From Polytrichum commune (Eukaryota; Streptophyta; Polytrichopsida; Polytrichales; Polytrichaceae): 64,000 nt of DNA. Below the pieces are notes generated by a model. It worked only from the letters and a program-made list of their open reading frames with translations, made no database searches and was not told where the DNA came from. The stretch covers positions 31,033,666-31,097,665 of the forward strand of contig OX485807.1 of the NCBI GenBank assembly GCA_950295325.1, given 5' to 3'. Positions within the stretch are counted from its first letter, which is position 1. Each line of letters starts with the position of its first letter. Both the position numbers and the translations under genes were made by a program. Positions 1-10,770 of the stretch are shown here, in pieces.

Positions 1-432
1 CTCGTCACTAAAAAATATGCGTTTTCAATCATCAATGGTCCAATTCTCATACCTTTGAGTAAATCTCAAGCATATGAAAACATGTTTACGATTCAGAATT
101 GGATTCATTTGCTGCATTTGTGCACCCAATCCAACCTCTCTCAAAGCACACCTCACACTGATGTCATACAACAATTTACATGTTTCAAATTGAAGTTGTT
201 TTTCTATCGCAAATGCAATTCCAAGTCGACCTTCAATAACAAGAGTGACACAATTTCTTTTTCTCGGTCTACAAAAAGCTTTGGTCACCCTCTTCTTTGT
301 CTCTCAATCTCGCCCCTTACATCCTTCCTCAGGTGCACTACAAAAAACTGGCTCATGCCCACTAAAGCAACAATTTTGCAAGTAGAAACACTGCTTCTAA
401 GTTGCACCAAAGCTTGGTGCTCCTGTTCTTGA
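1..432 (-). pseudogene. Tc1-like (IS630/Tc1/mariner) transposase relic, cut by window edge
   Basis: Read on the minus strand from about 350 down to 1, the translation follows the usual order of a Tc1-type transposase. There is a basic GRPR-hook-like stretch (CRPRKRN), then a second helix-turn-helix region ending in VRCALREVGLG, and then a segment ENWTIDD-stop-KRIFFSDE. The last part matches the family pattern 'NWT.EDWK.V.FSDE', where the D of SDE is the first catalytic Asp of the DDE triad. The Trp expected in that motif is a TGA stop, and another stop lies near 310, so this copy is dead. The rest of the catalytic domain would lie left of the window. Assignment is by motif recognition only. 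Tc1-like elements are less usual in plants than mariner-like ones. Confidence 0.5.
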
Positions 433-819
433 GACAATAGAGGCATACGACTACAAATGATTCTACAAATTGCACCTCATGCACTATGGAACCAAGGCTA
501 CACAATGCACACAAAGATATTGATGTTGGAAGAGTGGCGGTGAACAAAAGTGAATATATAACCATAACCACTTTGACATTTCCCATTTTAGAAACCCTGA
601 ACCCTTTTCATTTTTTGGTTTCACATTTATGCAATTGATCACCTCATCATTTTGTTTTCTGATTTGAATCAGTTGACAATGGGAGCCAAAGTTGAGTTTG
701 TGTACAACGTACTCAATTTTGTTCGTAATTGTACGGGATTCACAAAAAATGAAAAAGTAGATGTACCATCAAACGAAGGAGTACACAAAGACAAAGCCAC
801 CCCACACCCCATATACACA
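433..819. other. Non-coding stretch, nothing recognised
   Basis: AT-rich sequence between the Tc1-like relic and the first LINE fragment. I see no credible ORF, RNA gene or terminal repeats. It may contain the 5' part of the transposon relic. Confidence 0.3.
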
Positions 820-1212
820 TGGCCCATACTTCCCCCTATTGGCTAGCAAGTTGCCTGATAGCCACACATGACGAGGCCATTTGCAACCTTCACATATCCT
901 TCAACAAAGAACACTAGAAATGTGAAACCACATCTACCAAAAACAATTACCCATATGTAGACAAATGCCTATCAAACAACCAAATTAACCACAAACTATC
1001 AAATTGTTTATGGAAGTCCACATGCATATCCGATGCCCAACTCACACAAACTCTCAAAATTCCGCTACGTGCAACGCATGGGTAACCATAGAGAAAACAT
1101 CCTATGCGTCTCACTCACCCCAACCCCAATTGCACGCTATGCCCCAAAAAACATAGAGACACATGGCCCCACCTCCTATCTACATGTGATAACCAATACC
1201 TTAAATGCCTAA

Positions 1213-1743
1213 TGGGGCATTCCCACCTGACATTAGTTAGAAGTAGTTTTAGTCTAAAAGCGGTTTTCGTTATCTAGGGTTCACACATACGGCTCTTTTT
1301 AGTGCCGAGCCTAGGTGGCAAATGATGTGGCATGGCTTAAAAGTGGAGGCTTTAAGCCTCAACCACCGACCCTCCCATCGGTACCTAAACATGAGGCAAG
1401 AATATAGGAGCTTTAAAAGTGTCGCCTCCCGCCCTTGTGATTGGTTGCTTTTTAGTCTTAGCTATGAGGGCACGAGGAACTTCATTAAGAAAAACCGATG
1501 GTAAGATAGGTGAGTAGTAAGGCATTTGGGGATGGGACAAAAACTACCCAACATTCATTGCTTGGTAGATAAAACCATGAACATGTGTGAAAGCTACTTA
1601 ACTAAAACCTACTTGAAAATCTCCAGAGCAAGTTCTTGTAGGTGCATTGGGATAGTCGGATGCCTCCGCTATAACCGAGGGAGCTTTACCTGGTTTTTAG
1701 GAAATACTTTGGGTCTTAACTAAAGTCAGGTGGGAATGCCCCA
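1213..1743. mobile_element. PIF/Harbinger-type MITE nested in LINE copy A
   Basis: 531-bp element with terminal inverted repeats TGGGGCATTCCCACCTGAC / GTCAGGTGGGAATGCCCCA, flanked by a direct TAA (1210-1212 and 1744-1746). A 3-bp TAA/TTA duplication is the mark of the PIF/Harbinger superfamily. The flanking LINE sequence is continuous once the element is removed. It has no transposase ORF, so it is non-autonomous. A half-related sequence (CACTCCCACCTGACATTA) lies at about 53183. Confidence 0.75.
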
Positions 1744-2272
1744 TAAGAATAGCTAGACACAACAAGTCATACACCTTAAAGCCCAAACACTCCAACAACT
1801 TTACCTAGTCCTTCACACTAAATAAAGTGAGAAATCTCCACGATAGACCCCCTTCAACTCAACAATTCAAGAAATGGATACTTAGATGCACGTGCGACCA
1901 CTCCCCATGTTAATCTCTAGCAAAACTAAGACCGGACATCCAATGTATACTAAGTGCACCCAATAATAGCCAAGCATCAATAACTCCCTCCCCCTCTCAT
2001 GCACAATAACAATTCCTATAATTTACATATTGTCATGATAGGTACCCAAAACAAGCCCTCGAACAAAAGCACACCAAAGACGACTCCCTTATAGATGCAT
2101 TAAGGAATAATGAATGGAAATTCAACCCCGTCATTACCGTCATGGCTAGAGTAAGAGGAGCCATATATGAACACCCCTTGATAGAAAAACTCAACATCCC
2201 AAAACCCTCACAAAAAACACACACCAAAACATCATCAAATACCTAACTTACGACTGTGCTCGTATTTAGGTA

Positions 2273-2286
2273 CCCCCCCCCCCCCC
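2273..2286 (+). repeat. Poly-C tract (14 C) in LINE 3' UTR
   Basis: It follows the LINE C-terminal coding end, exactly as the 13-C run at 38610-38622 does in LINE copy C. Confidence 0.8.
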
Positions 2287-2415
2287 GTCCCTTCCATTGT
2301 TTCTTGAGTCCCGAAAAGAACCCACTTCCCAAAAGGAAGGCAAATCCCCTCAAGCTATATAATGGGCAACCATGATCAATTGAAAGCTATTAGGCTCATA
2401 CTCACGCTAGTACAC

Positions 2416-2894
2416 CCTAAACTCCGTTATATCAACCTCCATAACGTCACACACTCTCTAATATCCCCAAACCCTAGGGTACGGATGTTCGTAGTTCGAA
2501 TCTCACTCCTACTTGCCACATTTCTCTCCCTTATATCACGAAATTTGTCATTAATGCAAACCACCCAAGAAGTCAACCCACACCCTCGCATTGCACCACG
2601 TGTCAACATGTGGAGTGTCTTCTTCTTCTTCTTCTTCTTCTTATGCCACTTGTTGAATGTTGGTGCATGCGTCCACCACATAGCCCGGAAAGGCCAAATG
2701 GAGTGGACCACACTAGTGTAAGTGACAGGAAAACGAATTCAAATAGTCCTCGAATCCCCTTCGTGTTATTCCATAATGTCACATGCTACACTAATTCACT
2801 AGTATCACGCATCCATGTGAACACTACAAAACTCCATAATATCACATGCACTTTGATCTTCATAGGTGTGATAGTACGGAGTTTAGAGTGTGCA
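2416..2894. repeat. Dispersed repeat, related to 49110-49460
   Basis: Blocks such as 'CATAATGTCACATGCTAC', 'TATCACGCA' and 'ATATCACATGCACTTTGAT', followed by TAGAGTGT, recur in the same order around 49330-49455. The left half (2421-2480) also shares 'CCATAAC-TCAC' blocks with 49116-49140. A CTT microsatellite (2619-2642) sits inside. No clear terminal repeats or target duplications were seen. Confidence 0.45.
2619..2642 (+). repeat. (CTT)n microsatellite
   Basis: About eight consecutive CTT units. Confidence 0.9.
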
Positions 2895-2897
2895 TAA

Positions 2898-3285
2898 GGG
2901 CATCACCACCCATCCTCAAAAACGGATGACCTCATCTTATATTGTGAGAGGCGGCTTGCAAAAGTGCCCCACCCAACCTGCAAAATGGATGATTTGTTGG
3001 TAGGGCCGGCTTGGAAGTTGAGGTTGGCTTGCAAATTGGGGTCATTTTGCAAGTCGGAGCTCCGCCCCCAAAACAAAAAAGGAGCCCCCTAAACAACAAA
3101 GGACAAACTCCATATTCCTCTCCGATTTCCAAGGTGCCAATGAGATTCATCTTGCTTTTGTTTCTTCCTTGTTTTATCACCTTATATACAAGTCATGGGT
3201 GGGTCACCCGGCTTGCAAACCGAGTGACTTGAACTTATTGTGAGGATGATCCACCCTGCATTTTGTAGGATGGGTGGTGATGCTC
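2898..3285. mobile_element. PIF/Harbinger (Tourist-like) MITE
   Basis: 388-bp element with inverted termini GGGCATCACCACCCATCCT and AGGATGGGTGGTGATGCTC, flanked on both sides by TAA (2895-2897, 3286-3288). The GGGCATC-type end and TAA duplication fit Tourist-like MITEs. Inner imperfect inverted blocks occur too (GGCTTGCAA / TTGCAAGCC type). No coding capacity. Confidence 0.75.
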
Positions 3286-3288
3286 TAA

Positions 3289-5065
3289 CACACCTCTAGG
3301 GCAGTTGCAGGTGACATGTGCACATGGTGAGTGTTCCCGTAATCAATGGGTACTCCGCATGCAAGAGATCAGGGTGTTGGTTTTAGCACCTGATTCGGCC
3401 TTATGGCCTAGCCCCAGTGGGGAGTGTAGAGGGGCCATGTAGCGGTGGGGTGGGGTGGGGTGGTGTGGTGTGTACCAGAGTGGGTCCATGAAGGGGGACC
3501 GGAGTAAAGAGGGATTTGGAGCCCACCCAATAATGCGAGCGGAAGTGAGGGGCGTAGCATATATACCGTGTGGTGGGTGGGCGTGGTCCGCATGCGGCGG
3601 GGGGATTGGAGTGCGCGGGGAGTGACGTGTCGTAGACAAAGATCTTGCATGCATCGCAGCGAACGGGAAACTAAAGTGAATTACTATCTCCGACACGGCT
3701 TGCTTCGGGAGGGACTCCTCGAAAGCGCAGCTGCAGTGCAAAGGACTCATCAGCCTGGCAGGACTAAGCTAGTAGGGGATTCATTTAAGAATGGTGTAAA
3801 GTAAGGCAACTGAAAGTATCTATCCCGGCGCCTCGTCACCGCCACGGACTCCCTCGCGCAGGGAGGAGGACTCAAGGGGGATCAGATATTAGCTCAGCTA
3901 TGTGTAAGATCTGTCAGATATGGGCCTCGTAATCCTCCGCTTTTGAGTGCCACCGTGCGAGGGAAAAGTGGCTGGTGGCTGTTTTCAATCTTGCTCCTTT
4001 TTGTGTTGCGCAGGCTCCTCTTGGTTCTCGAAGTTCATGTTCCAGAAAGGGAACCCCACGTTTTGGACGAGTCTTCCTCCAATCACCTCTGCACAGCTGC
4101 TACATACTTCGAAGCTTTGTCGTGGGTGGATCTAAGTAGCTACAAGACGGCGCCGGTGTGCAAGCTCTGAGCTTATTACAAGCTGGCCATGTGTCGTCGT
4201 TGTTGAGCTGAAGGAGTCGCGGTTGTTGTTGTTGCTCATGTTGCTGTGGCCATTGTGCGAGTACTGTCGCGCGGGAGAACTGGTGTCGGAGAACATCAGG
4301 GAGATGAAGAAGCTGGTTGCAGCAAGGTGCATGTGTGACAAGTAAATGATCAATATGAATATTATTATACCAGGTTTTGGAGATTCAGTAGGAAATGAGA
4401 CCTCTGCGATGTCACTTGGGGTTAAACATTGAGTTGTTTTGCGGCGCGTGGGACGAGGACATGGTGATTCATCAAGTCAGAGCAGTTGCAACCTCTTGGA
4501 AATGATGCTGCAGCTCTCCGATTAGTCCACCATCGTCGCGACATGAAGCTTTACATGATGAGAATGAGTTCCTTCCAAGTCTTGCAGTTATTATATGATT
4601 CCTAATATGTAAAAAGAAATGGCTTAAAGAACAGAGCCTGGCTCAAAGTGCACTTTGATGATAACCGTCACTGCGGTAGAAGATTGATTTTGTTGGTGAT
4701 GATGATGATGTTATGAAGTTATGAAGTTACAAGCATGCCCCTGGCCGCCATTCTGCTACACCGAGCCTTCTTGTATCAATATTCTCCTTCAAAATGTATA
4801 AAGTAGGTCGTTGACACTACTAGAGCCTTGCAGGTCAATTCGTTTGCAATATCTGTTCTGGGCATGTCGGTTGGGCTATGGTCGACAACGCCGTAGCTGC
4901 AAACGACGATGCATGATCATATAATGTTTCTAATTTCTCCAGCCCCGACTTGGAACTCTTGTTGATGATGATGATGATTATGATCCCTCGAATCAACTGA
5001 ACAACATCAACAACTTCACGTCCCTTCCCTGCCTTTCTTTTCCTTTCCTTTCCTCCTGACTATCA
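3289..5065 (+). promoter_or_regulatory. Upstream region / putative 5' leader of the B3 gene
   Basis: GC-richer than the surrounding repeats and without a convincing ORF; short frames at 3943-4170 and about 4239-4347 are weak. It holds RY-type motifs (CATGCA at 3358 and 3648; TGCATG at 4910) and an ABRE-type ACGTGTC at 3625-3631, 17 bases upstream of the second RY motif. A TATATA stretch lies near 3558. A pyrimidine-rich CTTTCC tract (about 5030-5055) directly precedes the ATG. Whether it is promoter, 5' UTR or includes an unseen leader exon cannot be decided here. Confidence 0.4.
3625..3653 (+). promoter_or_regulatory. ABRE + RY motif pair
   Basis: ACGTGTC (3625-3631), an ABA-response-element core, is followed by CATGCA (3648-3653), the RY element bound by ABI3/LEC2/FUS3-type B3 domains. 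The pairing resembles seed-gene promoter modules. Function is inferred from motif identity only. Confidence 0.35.
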
Positions 5066-8000
5066 ATGGTTACAACTCCTCCTTCAACCCCGTGTGACAA
5101 CGTCTCCCGTGACCAGCCGAGTGCTATGACTATTTTGAATGTGGTGGATGGCGATATTGTTATGGTAGACGGGGAGGCGCAGCAACAACCAGGGTGTGAT
5201 GTGTCACCCCGGAGTAGCGGCAAGAGACCCTCTTCATGTATGGATGAAGAGATTCATCAACAGCATCCTCATGATCATCACCATCACCATCACCACAACG
5301 AAGGAACCAGCTCCCCGCACATGGACTCATTGCAGCAAGTTAGTGAGCAGGGTAACCCGATGCATGGCCCCAGGGTGCGATTGACCGAGTCAGGGACATG
5401 GGCGCAGTCATGGGGAAGTGGACATGACTCGCAGACACATGGTGGCGAATATTATCATAACATTGGTGGCATGGTGGCCACTTTTGATCATCCGTCACCG
5501 GGATTTAATCGACATAGCTCTAATTCGTTATCGATGAACTTGAATGTCTCTGGGGACGGCACCCGGAGGTTGATGCAGGCACCGGTAGGGGAATCCATGG
5601 TTGAGCCTTCCTCAGCCCGTTTCCAAACCCCTAGCCCAAACTTACAGCAAACCATGATCCCAATTTCTTCTAATCGCTCTAATTTCGGGCCGGCCATGAA
5701 TATCGTCTCGCCTAATTTGTTGTTGAGTAGAAGCGCTCCAGCCGATACTTCGGTGCAGTGTTTCTTCAAGGGGCTGTCTTCTAATTCCTCCGAAGGGACA
5801 TCAAATTCTGGCGAGGAGATGCGGCGGAGGCATCGTCCCAAGAGATATGCCGCCACATTGTTCGATCAGGAGCTTGAGGTATATGAGTCTCAGATCGCTC
5901 GAACGGCTTCGGAGAATGTGATGCGACAGCTTAACACACGTCTCACGCGCTCTCTGTCTTGTCCCGAAGACACCTTCCTCCTGCAAGTTGGGCCGGGGGG
6001 GGCCAAAGCCAAATTGGAGAGGGCGATATCGGACGCACCTCATAACTTGTCACTGACAGCTTTACATTCTCATCAATTTCCTAGTCCATCATCTTCGGGC
6101 ACCATCAAACTTGGTGGTGCAGAAGGGATGAAGAGCGTCCCGAAGACGAAGCTGGGGCCCTTCATGACACTCTTGAATAGCGGGTCGCACAACAGGCCTG
6201 GTTATGGCAACCCTTCCCCGGCGCTACAGGAAGAGCCAAAGTTACAGTCTACAGATTCGTCCATAGATGACAAGGTGTGTAATTTTATTCATTTTGTTTT
6301 ATTCTTGCAACTGCTGTCGATCCACCAAATCGGCCAAGTTCCGTAACCCATTCTCCGACATCATCAAATACTGCAGAAGCTCTTACACAACCTCTTGGTG
6401 ATGATTCTAACGAACAGAGAGGAGGTGTGAATCGCTCACATGGTTGGGTATGGTTATGCTGTCGATTTTGGAGGCTATGGATCACTAACCGATCGATCGA
6501 CTAATTTATGCCCTCAAATTACTGCTTGTTGCTTGAAGGGGATTTGCACGTGGACTGAGCCTTTGAGGTTCCTCCTGCGCAAAGGATTGTCTGTGTCTGA
6601 TGTAGGTGAACTTGGTAGAGTCGTTCTCCCCAAGGCAAGACTTTTCCAACATGTCTCTTTGATTTGTTGATTATTTCAGGACAATACTACTAATTACATC
6701 ATACGCCGTTTGACTAGTTTATAGTATTGTCCTGGAGGTGCTATTTATGTCCACTTACAACTTATGATGAACCAACTTGTCAATACATTCATTACAAGGA
6801 AATGAGTTGCATCAATCACAGCTCCTGGTGAAAAGAGATTTTAAAAGAGATTTGCTGGTCACTGTAATTTCATTCAATCTCGAACCCTGAAGCCTTGATA
6901 TCTGAAGTCTTTCTGGAATGAATCTGCAGAAAGATGCAGAATGTCAGCTCCCACAGATTGATGTCAAGGAGGGAAGAATGATAAAGATGATGGACTATAA
7001 TTGCATGAGGCATTGGGTATTCAGATACAAGTTAGTAGCTACTCTCGTGCATTTACGCTTATTATTTATCCAACAAATTCCAATATATGTTCTTGTGACT
7101 TTAAATGTTGTTTGTGGTTTGTAATTTCAAGAAAATATAATGCTCTTTTCCATGCCGGATTAACCAGGAACATTGTTTACTTTTGTGATCTTTCTGAGTT
7201 TTGAAATTGTGAGAAGAGTGGAGTCCTTGTTGCTTTTGCGAAGAGTGGTAATTGAGCCATGGTGGCCCTCTTTGGTTGGGCAGGTGGTGGCTGAATAACA
7301 AGAGCCGGATGTACGTGCTCGAAAACACAGGTAAGAACCAGGGTGGATTAGTGACCCTTTTGAGTATGGGTTGGTCTTTGCCTTCAATATTTGCAATTAA
7401 TTTGCATATACTTTCATGTGATTTTCAGGAATAACCTAAAAATATTTGTATTATTTGGCAGACACGAATTTTAAGATGTTTGCATGGAAAATTGTGTAGT
7501 CTATGAACTAGAATCTTCAGTACATACTCGCATCCCTGAATGTGCCAGCCAAACTCACCATGCTATTGACTAGCAATCTCTAGTTAATTGACCTCTACGC
7601 ACGCAAGTTTACTATTCTGAATGAAAAATTACTGCATGAGACTATGCCCAGGTTTACCAACCTCAAAGTGCCCAGGAGAAAATTTTCTAATTGCAACCCT
7701 ACATGGGCGTCAAAACTTATGGATGTGCAAGTTATCATGAGCAATGATCTCAAACATGAACCACTATAGATTCAACATGTTTTTGCGTAGCAAGAATTAT
7801 TGTAAAATGTCCTAAAGTTACACAAGTTCTGATCCCTTGCAGTTTTGGCAACAGCAGACTTGTCAAAATCTCTGCTGAATTGCAGTCAGTGGGTTGAAAG
7901 TGAAAACATTAATCTGGCAAGTCAACGAACACGTGCTACTTACTCTGCCTATTTGGCCGTACCTCAGGCACCAGACCCCAAATGAGCCCCTCAAGCCCTT

Positions 8001-9840
8001 TAAGGTAAAGTAAAGAAGAATACTATAGTAATACAATATTTTGTTGCGAGTGTGAGAAAAGTGCACATCAAGTTTTCCGTGACTTAACTTCTCACGACTC
8101 CTTGCTTCTAATTTATGTTAATATTCCACATCACCACAAGGGTCCTGTGATATGGTCACTTCCCATTGGGCCAAACATTTTCACAGGGACCACTGCGTAA
8201 ATAATGTCCAGAATTTAGTGTTGCACGTCCACACACAATGTGCATTCTGAGTGCAGTCCAGAATTGCACACTGACTGTCCATTATTCTACGATAAGTTTG
8301 TTGACTGAGGAAAGAATTTTAAAATAGTAATAATAAAAGAAACCGAAGGGGGGCGGGGGAGTTTGGGGAAGAAGTGTCTTCACCTCACCATAACCATTGT
8401 TGCAAATTGAGCAACAAAATGAGCCCCAGCCTACAGACATGAGTTTTTGTTGCAAAATAAGGACTCAATGCTTGTGTAATATGTGCATAAACAGAAATGC
8501 CCACGTCCTCGGTGACTTGCTGTGTACAGAAATGTAATGTAAATTGCAAAAACATTCTGTTACTACTACTGTGACTTCATGTGGGGGTTTGGAGATCACT
8601 GGAGAATATTAGGCAGCATACATCACGTTGATGTTTCCATATCGAATGTGCCCCAGATGTGCTGGTGAGATCAAAGGCCTATTACTTGTGAAGATCTCAA
8701 CAATCATGTCCATGATCCCAGCCAGATTGTTTACTGTATTGCATGCCAAACATCTTATACTTACAGGGATAATATTGTGGGCCACACGTTTTTGTTGTTT
8801 TTTTAACAGAAAAACGGAAATGGCACTCAATCTGGAATTAGCAGGCAGCTCGTGCAATAATCATGTGTGTTTCTTCTCCACGCAGGAGAGTTTATGAGAT
8901 ACCACGATCTGAAGGAGAAGGATGCACTGATATTGTATGAAGATGGTATTGGCACCCTTGTAAGTTTATAAACCGACTTTCATGCCTTGTATATGCATAA
9001 ACTTGTGAGATAAATATTTCATTAATCCTCCAGTTGATCTACCAATTCTGATAAAATATCAGCTGGCTCCATTGTAATCTGGCATACAGGTCATACAGGG
9101 GGAGAAAAGGAGGGACACGTTCTCTTCTCAATTTGATTGCAAGGTTGAAAGTTCTTTGCAAGTATCCTCAGGTTGCTCTTCCGAGGATTCAAATTGCCAA
9201 GTCACCTCCAACACCAACTCCCCAGCTGCTCTCGTGCCAGAAATCACAGTATGTACCCTCATTTAGTTACTTTCCTTCTAGTGCTATGTAACTCTTATAG
9301 TAACTTGATGACATTACCATAATCAACACTGTGTAATAAAAATAAGTGCACTCAAATCTATGTGTAGAAATTTGCGATAGGAATGAGTCATATTCTATGA
9401 GTTGATTTGTTGACACTAAATGTAGGGTTCAGAGTGTGAACAAACCATGTTCCATACAGCACACATCCTGTGCAACAGAATACTTTACCAATTTGTAATG
9501 GTGATAAATTTGCAGAATTTTCATTTACACAGGGCATATGCTCTGGGACTCCTATGTTGATGTGTGTATACCCAAAACCAACACTATGTACTATAGTCAT
9601 ACAATTAGGGATTTCAAATGAATGATGGTAAATAAGTCGGGTATGTCTACCTTTCTTTGTGTAGAAGCTAAATAATTCTGACTTCTCACAGCTCGACTTG
9701 TAATTTTGTAGACATTGGCCAGAAGACTATCTGCAAACCTGATGCTCAATGCAAGTCCAACACCCGAAGACGGTTTGCCAATGGAAATTCCTGCCCCAAC
9801 AGATGTCACTGAACCTGGTGACCAACCTGAAGAAGTGTGA
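5066..9840 (+). CDS. ABI3/LEC2/FUS3-type B3-domain transcription factor (spliced)
   Basis: Nuclear DNA-binding regulator; the family recognises RY motifs (CATGCA) in embryo- and ABA-responsive promoters. Proposed exons: 5066-6274 (or 6276), 6339-6447 (alternative 6418-6447), 6539-6634, 6930-7030, 7284-7330, 8886-8959, 9090-9248 and 9712-9840, giving about 614-641 aa. Reading phase is continuous across every junction from 6447 onward. The B3 domain starts at PLRFLLRKGLSVSDVGELG and continues through LPKKDAECQLP, KEG, W.F.YK and NNKSRMYVLENTGEF to LILYED; these are hallmarks of the LEC2/FUS3/ABI3 subgroup. The 403-aa first exon is low-complexity, with a His run (HHHHHHH, near residues 70-76) and a basic patch MRRRHRPKR (near 252). 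No A1, B1 or B2 box was recognised. The tail is Ser-rich, then acidic (EPGDQPEEV). The start was chosen as the first in-frame ATG after a CT-rich leader, context ATCAATGG. The exon 1-2 boundary is the uncertain part. Confidence 0.85.
6539..8959 (+). other. B3 DNA-binding domain exons (four)
   Basis: Exons 6539-6634 (32 codons), 6930-7030, 7284-7330 and 8886-8959 together encode about 106 aa covering the whole B3 fold. The split points are after LPK, inside the YK of 'FRYK', and inside the Gly of LENTG. The C-arm motif NNKSRMYVLENTG is intact and uninterrupted up to its final Gly. The 1555-bp intron 7331-8885 (GTAAGA...CGCAG) holds no ORF or element I recognise. Confidence 0.85.
6635..6929 (+). 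other. GC-AG intron inside the B3 domain
   Basis: The exon ends CCCCAAG and the intron begins GCAAGA instead of GT. It ends TCTGCAG before AAAGATGCAG. Only this boundary joins the VVLPK and KDAEC halves of the domain in frame. GC donors with an otherwise strong U1 match (AAG|GCAAG) are a known minor class. Confidence 0.75.
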
Positions 9841-10546
9841 CTGACCCGAATTGAAGTGAATCTCCTCATGATGATGTTTGGAGCTTAACTGCATGAATCT
9901 TGTGGTTGTAACACTGAAGTTCCGTAAGGTGCACAGTGGAAGTTTCAATTTGACTTCAATTTCACAGTCACATAATTTATTAGGGGCAAACCCCTCATAT
10001 TGAATCTTGGTGGATTGGAGAAGGCTATGCACATGTCTGAAACATACACAACATTGAGGTACTGATGTATTGATCAATGAGAGCTTGCCACTTGATTAGT
10101 ATGCTCCACATATTTCTTGCATGCAAACAGGGGCCTTTATTCTTGCAAGTCCATTCTTGAAGCTAGCATAGAAAGGGAATGCCATTACAATAATGTAGCT
10201 TCAAGAATTGCACTACTATACATGGCAAAGTTGATGGTGATGTTTATTGGCAACAACTTCGAAAACATGGTACTTTAGATCCTCATTGTTGGATGATGAA
10301 CATGGAGTCCTGACCACCCTAGATTTCTAGAAAAAAAACTGAAATTCAAGACATCTCTCATTTCAGTCTTGAGTTTCTACATGAATGGAAGTCTGCCTAT
10401 GCAGCATATATTAAAGAGATTTCATTGGTTCTCACATGCAACTGCCCACCAAATGAGAGGAGTTGCAAGAAACCAACCATGACACATGTTAGGTTGAGGG
10501 TTAGGGTTAGGTCTGGAACTAAGGTGTATGCAATAATACATTGCTA
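9841..10546 (+). other. 3' flank of the B3 gene
   Basis: AT-rich 3' UTR and intergenic sequence. No ORF of note. I could not assign a single poly(A) site. Confidence 0.35.
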
Positions 10547-10770
10547 CTACACTGATAATCCCAACTACTGTAGTGCGTGTTACAATTCGGAGTCACATCG
10601 TGCAATAACGTTATTCAGGTGTTCAATTTTTACTAACGAAAGTTCAATAGGTTGTTTGGACATTATACAACATAAATGACTTCGCTTGATAAATATTACA
10701 TTCTCATTGAATAGTTAAAGCATTCGTAACTTTGAATAATAACACACACTAGTTGGGATAATCAGTGTAG
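10547..10770. mobile_element. 224-bp MITE, CTACACTGAT-AATCCC family, copy 1
   Basis: Perfect 21-bp inverted ends: CTACACTGATAATCCCAACTA at 10547 and TAGTTGGGATAATCAGTGTAG ending at 10770. The inner sequence matches the reverse complement of the copy at 48253-48471 at roughly 80 percent by eye. No clear target duplication. Confidence 0.65.

Larger units (their letters stand above)
820..2415 (+). mobile_element. LINE copy A, 5'-truncated, decayed (C-terminal ORF2 region and 3' UTR)
   Basis: This fragment aligns by eye with the longer LINE at 33-38.8 kb. The stretch 'CTATTGGCTAGCAAGTTGCC' at about 837 recurs as 'CTACTGGCTAGCAAGTTGCC' at about 36711. The region at 1060-1170 encodes the RYAQYMxNH-like / MWPHLLxxCEHPY-like cysteine segment of the LINE C-terminus in broken frames. 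The stretch 2110-2200 matches the conserved extreme C-terminus (NPVITVMARVRGAIYEHPL). A run of 14 C follows at 2273-2286, then a 3' UTR that ends near 2415. Stops and frameshifts make it non-functional. A MITE (1213-1743) is nested inside. The homology begins near 800-820, as expected from incomplete reverse transcription. Confidence 0.65.

Noticed and set aside
3943-4347. Short ORFs upstream of the B3 gene
   Set aside because: Overlapping frames in a GC-rich leader, with no family features and no splice link to the ATG at 5066.
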